From the NCBI GenBank assembly GCA_032821775.1, contig JAVLRN010000003.1:682001-746000 (forward strand): DNA of 64,000 bases. The letters run 5' to 3'. The notes under the pieces were generated by a model, which was given only the letters and a program-made list of their open reading frames with translations, did no database searches and had not been told where the DNA came from. Each line of letters starts with the position of its first letter. Position 1 is the stretch's first letter. Of the stretch, positions 11,764 to 21,180 are shown in pieces. This DNA comes from Sanguinoderma infundibulare. Taxonomy: Eukaryota > Basidiomycota > Agaricomycetes > Polyporales > Polyporaceae. The position numbers were made by a program, and so were the translations under genes.

Positions 11764-13020
11764 ATGCCGTACACTCCCATCGTCCAGAAGCTGGTCGACC
11801 AGTTCTCGGCCGAGCCCAGCTTTAAGGCCGCTTTCGAGGCCGCCCTCAAGGAGGCTATGGACACTGGCGTTGAGGAGTTTGCCGAGTTTAATATCAACTC
11901 CCTCGACGATTACCTCCAGTACATCGATGACTACGTCCACTGGATGCCCCAGGAGAACCCCGACGCCACTGATGTCTACAACCACCTTTCCTTCTTCTAC
12001 TTCATCGTTGATCAGTGTCCTCTTCGCAACTGCCAGTCCCCCATCGCACCCGAGTCTCACTTCCCCTGGAAATGGCTCACCCAATGGCTCATCGACTACG
12101 CTAAAGCGGTGGGCGTATGGATGGATCAGTCTCATTCGATCGACGCGAAGACACTCGAGACCTTTACGAGCAACCCTAAGTATCTCGACGAAGGGGTGGA
12201 TGACTTCTACGTCCAATACCCGAAGCCAGCCGATGGGTGGAAGACTTTCAACGAGTTCTTCGCACGTACCATTAACCCCGCTCTCCGACCCATCGCTTCC
12301 CCCGACGACCCCTCTGTCATAGTCAGTCCGGCCGATGCCACCCTCGGAGGGATCCTGGAGGTAGACAATCTCGCGAATGTGGCCATCAAGGGCGTCCCCT
12401 GGAACATCAGTGAGCTCCTTTACGACAAAGACTCCTGCACGAACTGGGGACACCTCTTCGCCGGGGGTCGCTTCACTCACGCGTTCCTCAACACCACCAA
12501 CTACCACCGCCTGCACGCTCCCGTGGCGGGACGCGTCATCGACTGCAAGGTCATCCCCGGCATCTGCTGGGTCGACGTCGTCGTCAAGAAGGACCCCAAG
12601 ACGGGGAAGAGCAGGGTGGGGATGCACCGCCCCATCGTCCCCGTCGTGGAGGACGATACGACGAAACGCCGGATTTGCAACCACCCCTCTGGGACGTACG
12701 AGATCGAAGCGCTCGACTTGCCCGGCTACCAGTTCATCCAGGCGCGTGGGATGATCCTCATCGAGAGCCCGGAGCTCGGATTCGTCGCCGTGCTTCCCGT
12801 CGGGATGTCGCAGGTCTCGTCGGTGGTGCTCAGCGTGAAGCCGGGCGACTTCGTCAAGAAGGGCGACGAGCTCGCGCGCTTCGCCATGGGGGGCTCCGAC
12901 ATTGTGGTAGTGTATCAGAAGAAGGCGAACGTCATCTTCGACGTGGAGAGGGCCTTGGAGGGGGAGCAGGGTCTGCCGAAGCCGTACAAGTTTGGGAGCA
13001 GGATTGGTCAGCGTGCGTAG
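11764..13020 (+). CDS. Phosphatidylserine-decarboxylase-like (PSD fold) decarboxylase
   Basis: Intronless coding region, 418 aa from the ATG at 11764 (MPYTPIVQKL). An N-terminal helical domain is followed by the PSD catalytic domain: FNEFFART, SPADATLGG, FLNTTNYHRLHAPVAG (catalytic His region), GFVAVLPVGMSQVSS and, near the C-terminus, RFAMGGSDIV. Enzymes of this family self-cleave before the Ser of the Gly-Gly-Ser motif (Ser378 here) to make the pyruvoyl cofactor. The motif is GGSD rather than LGST or GGSS, with the nucleophilic Ser kept. Soluble fungal members without a membrane anchor include amino-acid decarboxylases as well as PSDs, so the substrate is open. An ATG at 11701 would add 21 residues, but 11698-11763 looks like a GT...CAG intron ending just before the chosen ATG. 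Confidence 0.85.
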   Translation: MPYTPIVQKLVDQFSAEPSFKAAFEAALKEAMDTGVEEFAEFNINSLDDYLQYIDDYVHWMPQENPDATDVYNHLSFFYFIVDQCPLRNCQSPIAPESHFPWKWLTQWLIDYAKAVGVWMDQSHSIDAKTLETFTSNPKYLDEGVDDFYVQYPKPADGWKTFNEFFARTINPALRPIASPDDPSVIVSPADATLGGILEVDNLANVAIKGVPWNISELLYDKDSCTNWGHLFAGGRFTHAFLNTTNYHRLHAPVAGRVIDCKVIPGICWVDVVVKKDPKTGKSRVGMHRPIVPVVEDDTTKRRICNHPSGTYEIEALDLPGYQFIQARGMILIESPELGFVAVLPVGMSQVSSVVLSVKPGDFVKKGDELARFAMGGSDIVVVYQKKANVIFDVERALEGEQGLPKPYKFGSRIGQRA

Positions 13021-13099
13021 CGCGGAGCAAGTTTAGAGGCCGGAACGCCGTCGCTGTGTAGAGAATGAGGGTACTCGCAACTTTGTGATAAGGACCGTA

Positions 13100-14020
13100 T
13101 TAGTACGTCGTTCTTGTACTTCTTGCCGCTGCTTTTGCAAGTCAGCAGCCTACGAACCTGAACGAGGCACGCACAATACCGAACTGAAACTAGTCGTAGG
13201 CGTAACTACAGTCCACCAATCGGAGGGAGATAGGTGCGAAGCCGCAACTACCAGTCCAAGTCCATGGATCCGAACGAAGCCAGTCCGGAGCGAAAGGCGA
13301 AACGTACACAGCGAATCCTAAACCCACACTTTGCCACGACCGACACATGAAGCGAACATCGAACAATCAGCGGCATGCTGACTTCAAGTCAGAGAGGCTG
13401 CAGCCAGCAACCCATGAGATCCAAGAAGACAGCTGAAGCTGACCCAATATAAAACAAAACACCGGGCTCCGAGTCGGTGACGAGTCAACAATGTCCAAAG
13501 TTAAATTGCACGACTCTACGGCCACTGACGTGCCGAGTCCAAGTCGTAGGCTGTAGCCAGCAGTTCATGTGTCCGAACGAAGCGATTCCGAGGCTGTAAC
13601 CAGCAGTCCGATTCGACGAATCTGAAGCAAGCACGAAGGGGAAACCGAAACATACAAAGCGAATCCTGAACCGACGCCAGGACGGTAAGCCGCATGTTGT
13701 CTTCGAGTTATAGGCCGTAGCCAGCAACCCAAAACATCGAAGACAACAGCTGAAGCTGACCCATGACAGAACACCAGGCTCCGAGTTGATGACCAGTCAA
13801 CAATGTCCAAAGCTAGCATGGTCACTGGCCTGCTAAGCCCGAGTCGTAGGCTGTAGCCAGCAACCTACGAACCGGAGCAAGTCAGGCACCGTGCCGGAAC
13901 GAGTCCATACAGAACAAATGCAATCAGAACACAGGTTGTAGCCAGCAACCTGCGAGCGGAATGCAGTAAGAGACGAAAACGGTCCGAGAAAGGTCCATGA
14001 AAGGTTCGAGGGGGGACGCC
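13100..14020. repeat. Degenerate repeat array, copy B
   Basis: The motif GTAGCCAGCAACC or near variants occurs around 13402, 13551, 13597, 13714, 13853 and 13939. The linked motif GGCTCCGAGT...CAACAATGTCCAAAG appears at about 13465 and 13778, giving a long period near 313 bp. The array ends at the stop codon of the orphan gene at 14021. A shorter related copy lies at 7680-8170. Confidence 0.75.
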
Positions 14021-14695
14021 TTACGCCGTCGACGTCCCGGAGATATTGTCAGAGGACCTGGACTTGAGCTCGACCTTTGCAGCGAGTCTCGCCATATCAC
14101 TCTGCATACTGCGAAGCCTCGCTAGAAGCTTCTGCGGATCTTCTATGTACCGCGAGCGTCCCCTCTCTCGAGGTTGGGGCAGCTGGGAGTACGCGGGCTC
14201 GGGGAGCTGGGGGAAAGAGGTTAGCAAGGTAACGAGAACGATGCAGAGAAAAAATCTTACGCCTTTGTGGAGCCTTGCGGAAAGCCTGTTGACGGCCATC
14301 CGGTCGTCCGAACACCGAGGCAGATGCAGAGTGGTGTTGCCATCGCCTTCGGGGAGAAGAAGCATCTGCTCGACTTCCAGCTCGTCTGCGATGTCTTGCT
14401 CATCGCTCTGGACACCGAAGGTAGCCCAGGGGGAGACGAGAGGAGTATTTTCGGTCTCGCTAGGGTCAACCGCCACCTTGAGGGCCGGTCGAGCCTCGTC
14501 CAGATTCGTCCGCTGGGGGCGATCAGCTCCGAACGGCGGTGGCCTGAAGTAAGGCAAGGGCTTGGAGAATGTCTTCCCGACGACCCATGCACGGTACTCT
14601 GCGACGACCTTGTTCTTTTTGAGCACTGAACGTCCAAAGTATTGCCCGCCAGGGGTCTTGAGCGTGAAGAGAGCGATGTCGGTGTAGGAAGACAT
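14021..14695 (-). CDS. Orphan protein, duplicated gene (intact copy)
   Basis: ATG at 14695, stop 14021-14023. The open frame reads through, but 14207-14260 is a good 54-nt intron (GTAAGA, CTAAC branch site, CCCAG). Splicing gives 206 aa, starting MSSYTDIALFTLKTPGGQYF and ending NISGTSTA. I do not recognise the family. Visible features are a basic N-terminal third (RSVLKKNK), an acidic middle (SDEQDIADELEVEQ) and a C-terminal segment rich in Arg/Leu that could form a short helix (KLLARLRSMQSDMARLAAKV). A broken paralogue is at 8171-8860 and both are followed by the same repeat array. Because the intron length is a multiple of three, the intron is inferred from consensus and not from frame. Confidence 0.6.
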   Translation of the reverse strand: MSSYTDIALFTLKTPGGQYFGRSVLKKNKVVAEYRAWVVGKTFSKPLPYFRPPPFGADRPQRTNLDEARPALKVAVDPSETENTPLVSPWATFGVQSDEQDIADELEVEQMLLLPEGDGNTTLHLPRCSDDRMAVNRLSARLHKGVRFFLCIVLVTLLTSFPQLPEPAYSQLPQPRERGRSRYIEDPQKLLARLRSMQSDMARLAAKVELKSRSSDNISGTSTA

Positions 14696-15518
14696 AGTCG
14701 GGGACTAGAACGATGTGGAGATAAGTGCAGAGAAAGGCGGGATACTGCACAGCAGTATTGGGGGCGGTGAGGGGTAGGAGACAGGCAGATGTCGAGGTCG
14801 AGATTGCAGTTTCCGGATGGTCTCCTGGTCGTGTTCGAAACGGCATGCATGCCGTACATTCGCCGACTCGGGGCGGCTGACAGAACATGCCGGGGTTGGA
14901 TGAGATTACTGTATGAAGCCTTAGCTCCAGACGGAAGATCAGTAATACAGTATAGCAAAAGCGCTGCTGGTGGTGAAGGCCGTTCAACTGAGTTGGTTCG
15001 ACCAGACGCAATACCACGTCAAGGTTCCAGAAAACCGTTGCCCAACATGCGCGCTTAGACTTCCTTTTTGAGGGCTGACGGCATACACAGAACCACCGCA
15101 GGCCGAGGCCACTTTCGGACAGCCCTGCCAGTCTGCTCACTGTCCCCCACAGTGCTTGTCCTTCATTACTGTCTGACTGACACTCTGTCACACATGAATG
15201 CTACCGTGGACCGTGGCATCTATCAAGCTCTCTGGGCCTCGCTATTCAGGCCCTTGATGGAAACCTGAGGTATGTCGAAGCGCACTATATGCGCCTAATT
15301 CTTCAATCACTGACGGACTACGATGTGTTTTTACATAAGACGTTCGGTATTCCAGAGGTGCAGACAAATAAGCGGTGTCTACTGGGGAGGTGAGCACTCG
15401 GTCCCGATCATTACCTCTGCCCCAATATACCCGCCGCTAGACTCGCTCGCAACTCTTCACCTACCCCTCTTACTTGTCTTACGCTGCTGCGCAGTGAGCT
15501 CTACTCTCTCCACCCAGC
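14696..15518. other. Intergenic
   Basis: About 820 bp between divergent genes (14695 - and 15519 +). It should hold both promoters. No gene seen. Confidence 0.5.
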
Positions 15519-16445
15519 ATGTCTAGCCTCTTCCCCTCCGCGCGTTTCTACTCCCTCGAAAGGCCCGCCTGCGACCTGGTGTGCTGGCCACTCGCATTCT
15601 CCAGGTACCCCTTTGTCCCGGTGTCCGACCTCCCCTCTGGCCAGGGGACTCGGATGCTCCTTCAAGGGGATCGCGAGCCAGTCTCGCCGAACGCTCAGCC
15701 GAGCTTCCTCGACCTCGACCGCCAGGTGCGATCTTGGCAGGCGTCGGAGCAGCAGAGCTTGGGCAGTGAGTGGAGTATTCCGGACACGGACAAGTACGAC
15801 TACGGTGAGTGGGGATTGGACGCGTTGGCGGCTGGTGAGGAAGGGGAGTGTGGCGACTCTCCGGAACGTTTGTCGCCGCCCGCCGTGCTCTCCCCACCTT
15901 CCGAGGCTGCGTCGAGCGACGAAGATGGCATTCTTCGCCCCTCGTCTGCAGTCTTGAAGGGCGCTGCTTCTGGGTCTGCCCCCGAGTGCTGGTTATCCGA
16001 AGAGGACTGGCACGCGGGGGGTGGCGCTGACCCCGATCCGGTGTCTTTGTTCGACAGATCCCCCTACTCTCCGAGCAGCGCCGGCGAGCGCAATGCTGGG
16101 GAAGGTTGCGCTGATGACAAAGGCCGGAGTGCTGGCGCTGAAACTCCCCTCGCCATGAAGCCGACCTTCCTCGAAGACGTCTCCGAGGAGAGTTGCAGTG
16201 TTACGGAGGACCAGTGTGGCGACCTGGTCCTCCTCGCCAAGTCAATGTCCCTCGCTGACGTGCTGGACTCGGACGCAAAGGCGGCCTTGGCGACGAGCCA
16301 AGGTGCGGACGAGGACAGTAACGGCGACTCGAGCCTCACGGAGGACCGCAACTTCCACCCGCGCTCGTCTTACAGCCTGGACGCGGTCCCCCTTTATCTG
16401 GCGAGGATCTGGAAAGGATTTGCGAGCGTGATCGGGACCCTTTGA
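15519..16445 (+). CDS. Acidic Ser-rich hypothetical protein
   Basis: 308-codon open frame beginning MSSLFPSARFYSLERPACD. Composition is Ser/Glu/Asp/Pro-rich and probably disordered, with repeated short acidic motifs (SEEDWHAG, SSDEDG, VSEESCSVTEDQ) and a short hydrophobic tail (LYLARIWKGFASVIGTL). I do not recognise it. A 45-nt GT...CAG segment at about 15605-15650 could be an intron, so the N-terminus is uncertain. Codon composition and length support a real gene. Confidence 0.55.
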   Translation: MSSLFPSARFYSLERPACDLVCWPLAFSRYPFVPVSDLPSGQGTRMLLQGDREPVSPNAQPSFLDLDRQVRSWQASEQQSLGSEWSIPDTDKYDYGEWGLDALAAGEEGECGDSPERLSPPAVLSPPSEAASSDEDGILRPSSAVLKGAASGSAPECWLSEEDWHAGGGADPDPVSLFDRSPYSPSSAGERNAGEGCADDKGRSAGAETPLAMKPTFLEDVSEESCSVTEDQCGDLVLLAKSMSLADVLDSDAKAALATSQGADEDSNGDSSLTEDRNFHPRSSYSLDAVPLYLARIWKGFASVIGTL

Positions 16446-16990
16446 TGAAGCGGATCGGGATCGGATTTTGTCTGTTTCTTGGACTGTTTCTTGGACTGTT
16501 TTTTGGACTGAGCTCGCGGACTCTGCGCTTCTTCTGTACTTGGGTTTCGTTCGACGCATGCTGGACATGCATTCCCGGAACGCCCATGTGTGTTTGGACT
16601 CGGAATTGTATTGTGTTAGTGCTTTCCAACCTTTTATTGCATGATGTGTGGACGATCGATGCCGTATAATACTATGGTAGGATCGAATATAGGGGCTCGC
16701 AAGCTCGAAGAAGCGACACAGGAATTGCATGTTGTTGCCTTGAAGACGGACCCCGAAGTTGTTTTCCATTTCGCTTCCTAAGTACTATGGGCACAGGCTG
16801 GCGAACTTGCAATAGCGGACATCGTTAAACATGTTCGATATCATACTAGGCTGGATACCGGGAGACGCAGCTGCTGAGCGCGCGTCTGTCTTCTCAACGA
16901 GCTCTCTTCACCCTAGAATCTTGCTTTCGAATTTATGCGCAAGCATCTGGTTCATCCTGAGCTCGCAGGAGCCGATACATAATTCGAGGT
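16446..16990. other. Intergenic with short T-rich tandem
   Basis: A three-fold tandem of TTTCTTGGACTG-type units lies at about 16474-16511 just after the stop of the preceding gene. Otherwise nothing recognisable. Confidence 0.5.
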
Positions 16991-17340
16991 CTATATTCGG
17001 AGTGTCTGAGACTTGACAGAAACGGAGGGGCACAATAAGCACCACCGCACCAACTTGAGATAGGCCAAAAAAACGATGAAAAGCGCATTTCGGTTTCCCT
17101 GCTCGCAAGCAGGTACTCGTCCCGAGGACCACGGAGAGGTATGCGCCAGGACCGGAGTCCCTCCCTCGGGATACGTACCTGTGTCTTGAGGACCGACTTC
17201 GCCAGGCAAACCCCAGAAAAGACGAACAGGGCGGCCGTCACTGTTCGCCTCCCCCGGGATCGCCCGAAACTTGCAGAGCCCAAGCCTGAAAAAGCAAAAA
17301 GTTCAGCGAGCGCGAGTCCTCCTAGCAGAGTCAGACGGAC
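16990..17340 (-). repeat. Conserved downstream flank of the X module (copy at 17 kb)
   Basis: On the minus strand this carries the same sequence found after genes X1 (26440-26680) and X2 (33880-34110). That includes a TTTTTGC..CAG splice-like acceptor, a conserved exon-like block and a GTATGTATCCCGAG-type segment. It marks a third copy of the X module tail. Confidence 0.65.
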
Positions 17341-17640
17341 CAGCGCATGATACCGCGTCCGTGTCCGTCTTGGAGTCCAGCGTCCGTAATCGCGCCATGT
17401 TCGTATTCGAGTCCGCGTCCGTCTCCTTCGCACCGATGTCCGTATCCGAATCCGCGTCCGAGTCCGAGTCCGAGTCCGCGTTCGAGTCCAAGTCCGTATC
17501 CGCGCCCATGTCCGTATTCGGGTCGGTATCCGAGTCCGCGTCCACGCCCGAGTCCGAGTCGAAGTCGAAGTCCGAGTCCGAGTTCGCGTTCAAGTCCTTA
17601 TCCGCGCCCTTGTCCGCCCGTGTGCCTGTCAGGCGAAGAA
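17340..17640 (-). repeat. Hexanucleotide Ser/Asp-type array, copy at 17 kb
   Basis: On the minus strand, tandem units of GGACTCGGACGCGGA type, which read Asp-Ser-Asp-Ala in one frame. Matching arrays lie after X1 (26085-26380) and X2 (33615-33810). Confidence 0.8.
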
Positions 17641-17689
17641 GAACGTTAAGCTGACCTAAAACGATAGCATAAAAAGCAAGGAACATACC

Positions 17690-17794
17690 GCCGAGAACAC
17701 CAGTGCTCTCGAGGTCGGAGAGTACGCGGTGCAACTCCGCTACGTCGGTGCTGAGGACGGGAAGAAGGGTGGACGAGGTAGAATCGACGCCTAC
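17690..17794 (-). pseudogene. Fragment of orphan gene X fused behind Y4
   Basis: On the minus strand, starting 22 bp after the Y4 stop, the sequence matches X1 from about 25390 to 25490 (VGVDSTSSTLLPVLSTDVAE-like segment). It then jumps directly to the X downstream intron and the hexanucleotide array, so about 0.5 kb of X is deleted. It has no start codon of its own. Confidence 0.7.
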
Positions 17795-17815
17795 GGTCCG
17801 ATCCCAGAATGCCGA

Positions 17816-18627
17816 CTACCGTAGTACGATCGAGGCCCGATAGTCCACAGAGGCAAATCCTCCCGTTCCGAGCGCAACTTGGTTCCACGAGCAGTAAGTC
17901 GCCATCTCACTGCTCGCATCGCCAGATCCAAACCTTCCTCCAGCATCCACAACAGGACGAAGCGCGCTGAGGAAGCGAGACCAAAGGCTCAGGGAGCTTT
18001 TCGTTCCCGCAACCTGACAGGGAAGATGAGTTTTCAAACGTCCCTGATTCTCGCGAAAGAAAGGCTGACCTTGGGCGACCGCCTGCTGGTATCATCGGCG
18101 CCGTCGGCCATGTCGATGACGACGAAGTCATTCGAGTCGGAGATGGTTGAGTACGTATCGGGCCAGGGGAGGTCGAGGTCCTCGTCGACCGGTGCGTATG
18201 TCGTAAAGACGGGTTCGTCGACGCGGATCCGTGTCAGCGGACCGTTGACGTCAGGCGGAAAGTGGCCGGGGTAGCCAGCCCCGTCCACCTCCAACGCGAG
18301 GCCGACTGTTCTTTGGATGGCCGGAGGAGCGACGCCAGCGTCGTTTCCTACAAGAAGACGGTTCTTCCGGAGTCGGGCCGCATGCGCTCTGTGCCAGGGA
18401 AGCCTAGCGGTCTGCTGGAGGTTCTCCCAGGCGCGAATCTCGTCCCGCATCTGGGCAGTAAGCGGCTGCTTGACAAACGCGCTGACCCTGGAGCCGGTGT
18501 CGGGATCGAGGGCGCCAACCTGGAGCTTGAAAAAGGGGGTGCCGAAGGGCGTGCGTGCCCAAGCGCCGGGGCGGAGGACGGGGGAGGTGATGGAGTTGCG
18601 AAGGATGGGGGAGGTGGCGCAAGACAT
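17816..18627 (-). CDS. Orphan family Y, member Y4 (divergent, long C-terminus)
   Basis: Exons 18070-18627 and 17816-18013 with a 56-nt intron (GTCAGCC...GTCAG), 251 aa. It starts MSCATSPILRNSITSPVLRP and shares with Y1-Y3 the blocks RTPFGTPFFKL, EIRAWE.LQ, GNDAGVAP, GAGYP, LWPDTYS and FVVIDMAD. The intron position and phase are the same in all four copies, which is strong support for the model. It differs from the others in having a further 40 or so codons (GSGDASSEMATYCSWNQ...) where Y1-Y3 stop early after a small insertion. Function unknown; no known domain seen. Confidence 0.7.
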
Positions 18628-19700
18628 GGTGATGATGAAGGTGGTGGTGGGTACTGCACAGCAGCGAGGAGTATGAGTATGAAAGGGGTTCTGACTAGCA
18701 GATGGTGGTAGGAGTGTAGGATAGGTGAGGTACCAGCCGCGAGTGGGCGGTTGGCTTGTCGTCGACACCACCCGGGCTCGATCTGTACGGTCTAATCGAT
18801 ATGGATATGTGAGTAGTATCCTCCTCCATGCATATTGTTCCTGGATTGAATAGTTTTCGAGCAAGACCTAGAGTACTGCAACGATTTCGTCTGGGTTATC
18901 GGCGGGCACAAATGTGTGCGAGTAAATTTGCTCGGACCGTGCACTCTACTTCCGCTGGAACAGCGATGACATCTCATGTCCAACCTTAAATGTCAGCCGC
19001 GCAGGAAGACAATGCGGTTAGGCTATGTATATGCAACGCGACCGCAGTTGGCACCATTTTTCCACTGTCTTGCAACGCTCGCAGTACTTCATCCTTTCTC
19101 TCCGTCTCTTATCTGCACTATCGACCCATTGTCGGTGAAGATGATGCCTCGGTCGCGCAACGCCCTCAAGGCCCGCATCCGTTGTCACCCTTCTTCGCCA
19201 CCGCCCCCAGTCCAGATAAACGATGGCGCAACATGCTCTACGTCTAGTCAGACGCTTGTCTCTTCCCCCATCGCCTCCGAGAACTCGCATTCCTGCAACC
19301 AGGTCCAGGCGGCGGACGTTATGGCGGGAGCGCTTTGGGCAGGCGTTTTGGTGAGCGACACTGTCCGCACCCGGGTTTCCTGCTCTGATCCTCCGACATA
19401 GTTGTCGAAGATATCACGTCGGGCACGCACAGCATTCGGTGTGACATTCGATTAGGGCGGCGAGGTGACGTCGACCGCCGAGTACGTCTCCACGCTCTGA
19501 TTCTCTCGACCCGTGCTAGTGAGGCTGACATTGCATTCTGATTCCGTGCTAGTTTTGGCCCGATGCGACTGGACCGTGTCAAATCCAAAACCGCTCATCT
19601 CGCCAGACGAGAGCGTCGGCTGTTCGCTGTAACCAAGTTATGATAGCTAGTATGTTGTACTGAAGACGGAGTCCGCATGATGCTGTAAAATATTACCTCC
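18628..19700. other. Intergenic, promoter side of Y4
   Basis: Includes the conserved upstream flank shared with the other Y genes (about 18630-18800). Further right I see only short overlapping frames without motifs. Confidence 0.5.
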
Positions 19701-19702
19701 TT

Positions 19703-19758
19703 ACTTGGTGCGGACCTCCAAAGGGCTGATACTTGGTGCGGACCTCCAAAGGGCTGAA
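19703..19758. repeat. Two perfect 28-bp tandem units
   Basis: The unit ACTTGGTGCGGACCTCCAAA followed by GGGCTGAT (second copy ending GAA) is directly repeated at 19703-19730 and 19731-19758. Confidence 0.85.
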
Positions 19759-20084
19759 CCCCACCCGGCGTTCATCTGTGTCTATCGTGAATGGATCCTC
19801 ACTTGAATCCCGCGCTTCCAAGTTCCGAGTCGTGGACGACGTTGCCCGCGGCGGCAAAGCCCTATACGCTCGCGAGAAAATTAGTCACTTAGGTAAGTCG
19901 TGTCTACGTCCATCTTTGTTCTTCTGTACATGTTACGGACACGCTAATTACTTGAGGCCAACGAATTTCCTGTGAATGTGCTCGCAACTTGAATCAGTTG
20001 CGGAAGTTGCACGTGACTGGCTATTCGCGTATCGTTCCCACCTGGAGACGTACGCAGGATCCCGAATCCTGGACCGAGCATTGA

Positions 20085-20260
20085 TCCATGGGCGAACAAT
20101 GGTTATGCCATCGGCACAGTGAACCTGGCAAGACTCACCGATACCCCCTCCCTTCTTCTTCGCCCCTTGTTCCACTGCGCCGCTTCGGGAAGTCGCGTAC
20201 TGGACGGCTGGAAGCGGGAAGATGGCTCTGTCGAGTACCTCAGCACCGCAGACCTTGTTG
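20085..20260 (+). pseudogene. BTB-family gene fragment
   Basis: In the relevant frame the sequence reads GTVNLARLTDTPSLLLRPLF and later LDGWKREDGSVEYLS. This matches the C-terminal part of the BTB pseudogene at 55.4-55.6 kb (GAVNLARLTDTPL, LDGWTREDGSVENL). No start, no BTB domain and no complete frame remain nearby. Confidence 0.6.
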
Positions 20261-21060
20261 TAGCCTAGATGTAGTCTGTATGAGGTGTGGATATACCAGG
20301 ATATCGTTGAGATTTCAGGACCGTACAGGCACTTCTCGCGATTACATGGAATCGACTTGTAGAGGTTGTGCACCGTGACACTGGAGGGGTTGTAAGGATA
20401 CAAAGATGGTGACCAGGCCACTTGTTGCCAAAGTAAGAACCCTATGTTACTAGGTCTGTTCTCGGTTATATATGCGGGAAGTGTCGGAGCGGAGCTATTG
20501 ATGGATGTTTACGCGAATGTCACACGCCTTGCCAAGGAACCCGTGAGCTTCCGACCCGACTGCGACGAGCCTATTTCCCCGCATTTTATACTCCCCCCAC
20601 CGACATGCATACGTTGTACCCCGCGTTGTAAGTACATTCGTTGAGCGTAGATCCCCGCTGTCTCCAGTCCAAAGGCTCACGATTTGGTATTGTTTTAGCC
20701 TGACGTTGCAAAACGAAGTACTCCGATAATGACCATATGCTCATGTGAACAGCGTTGCGTGCACACTACTCCGGCAACCTAGGGATTCTAGGATAGCCTT
20801 GGACGGCCTTTCTTTAAAGTTCTCGTGCCTCGTTTCGCAATATCTCCGGCTCGTGGCGTCCCGGGAACCCGCGCCCGTCCGCACTCATTCAACCAAGTTC
20901 ATCCTGGCCGCGCTTCTCTGTCTCCGGCCGAGCACGAATGGATGCCCACATGACCGTGGTTCGGTGCCCACCCGTTCTCCCATCCCATCGCGCAGTCTCG
21001 GAGCCATCCATCGCACAATCTCACTCTGACGTCCCCGCAGGAGAAGTAGGCTGTGGGAGA
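20261..21060. other. Intergenic, formate dehydrogenase upstream region
   Basis: About 800 bp with no recognised gene. It ends in the formate dehydrogenase promoter. Confidence 0.5.
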
Positions 21061-21067
21061 GGCCACA

Positions 21068-21073
21068 TATAAA
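21068..21073 (+). promoter_or_regulatory. TATA box of the formate dehydrogenase gene
   Basis: TATAAA 113 bp upstream of the ATG at 21181, followed by a pyrimidine-rich stretch. Confidence 0.6.
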
Positions 21074-21180
21074 GCCCCCTCATCACGAACGATGGACGCA
21101 ACAGCCAGCTCTCTCCCATTCATATCTCCCCTCCTATATCGCCCTGCGTACAGTAGGAACTCCATCGCAACATCGCCGCC

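Noticed and set aside
11671..12684. 337-codon - strand frame opposite the PSD-like gene
   Set aside because: Antisense of a well-recognised coding sequence; codon-bias artefact.
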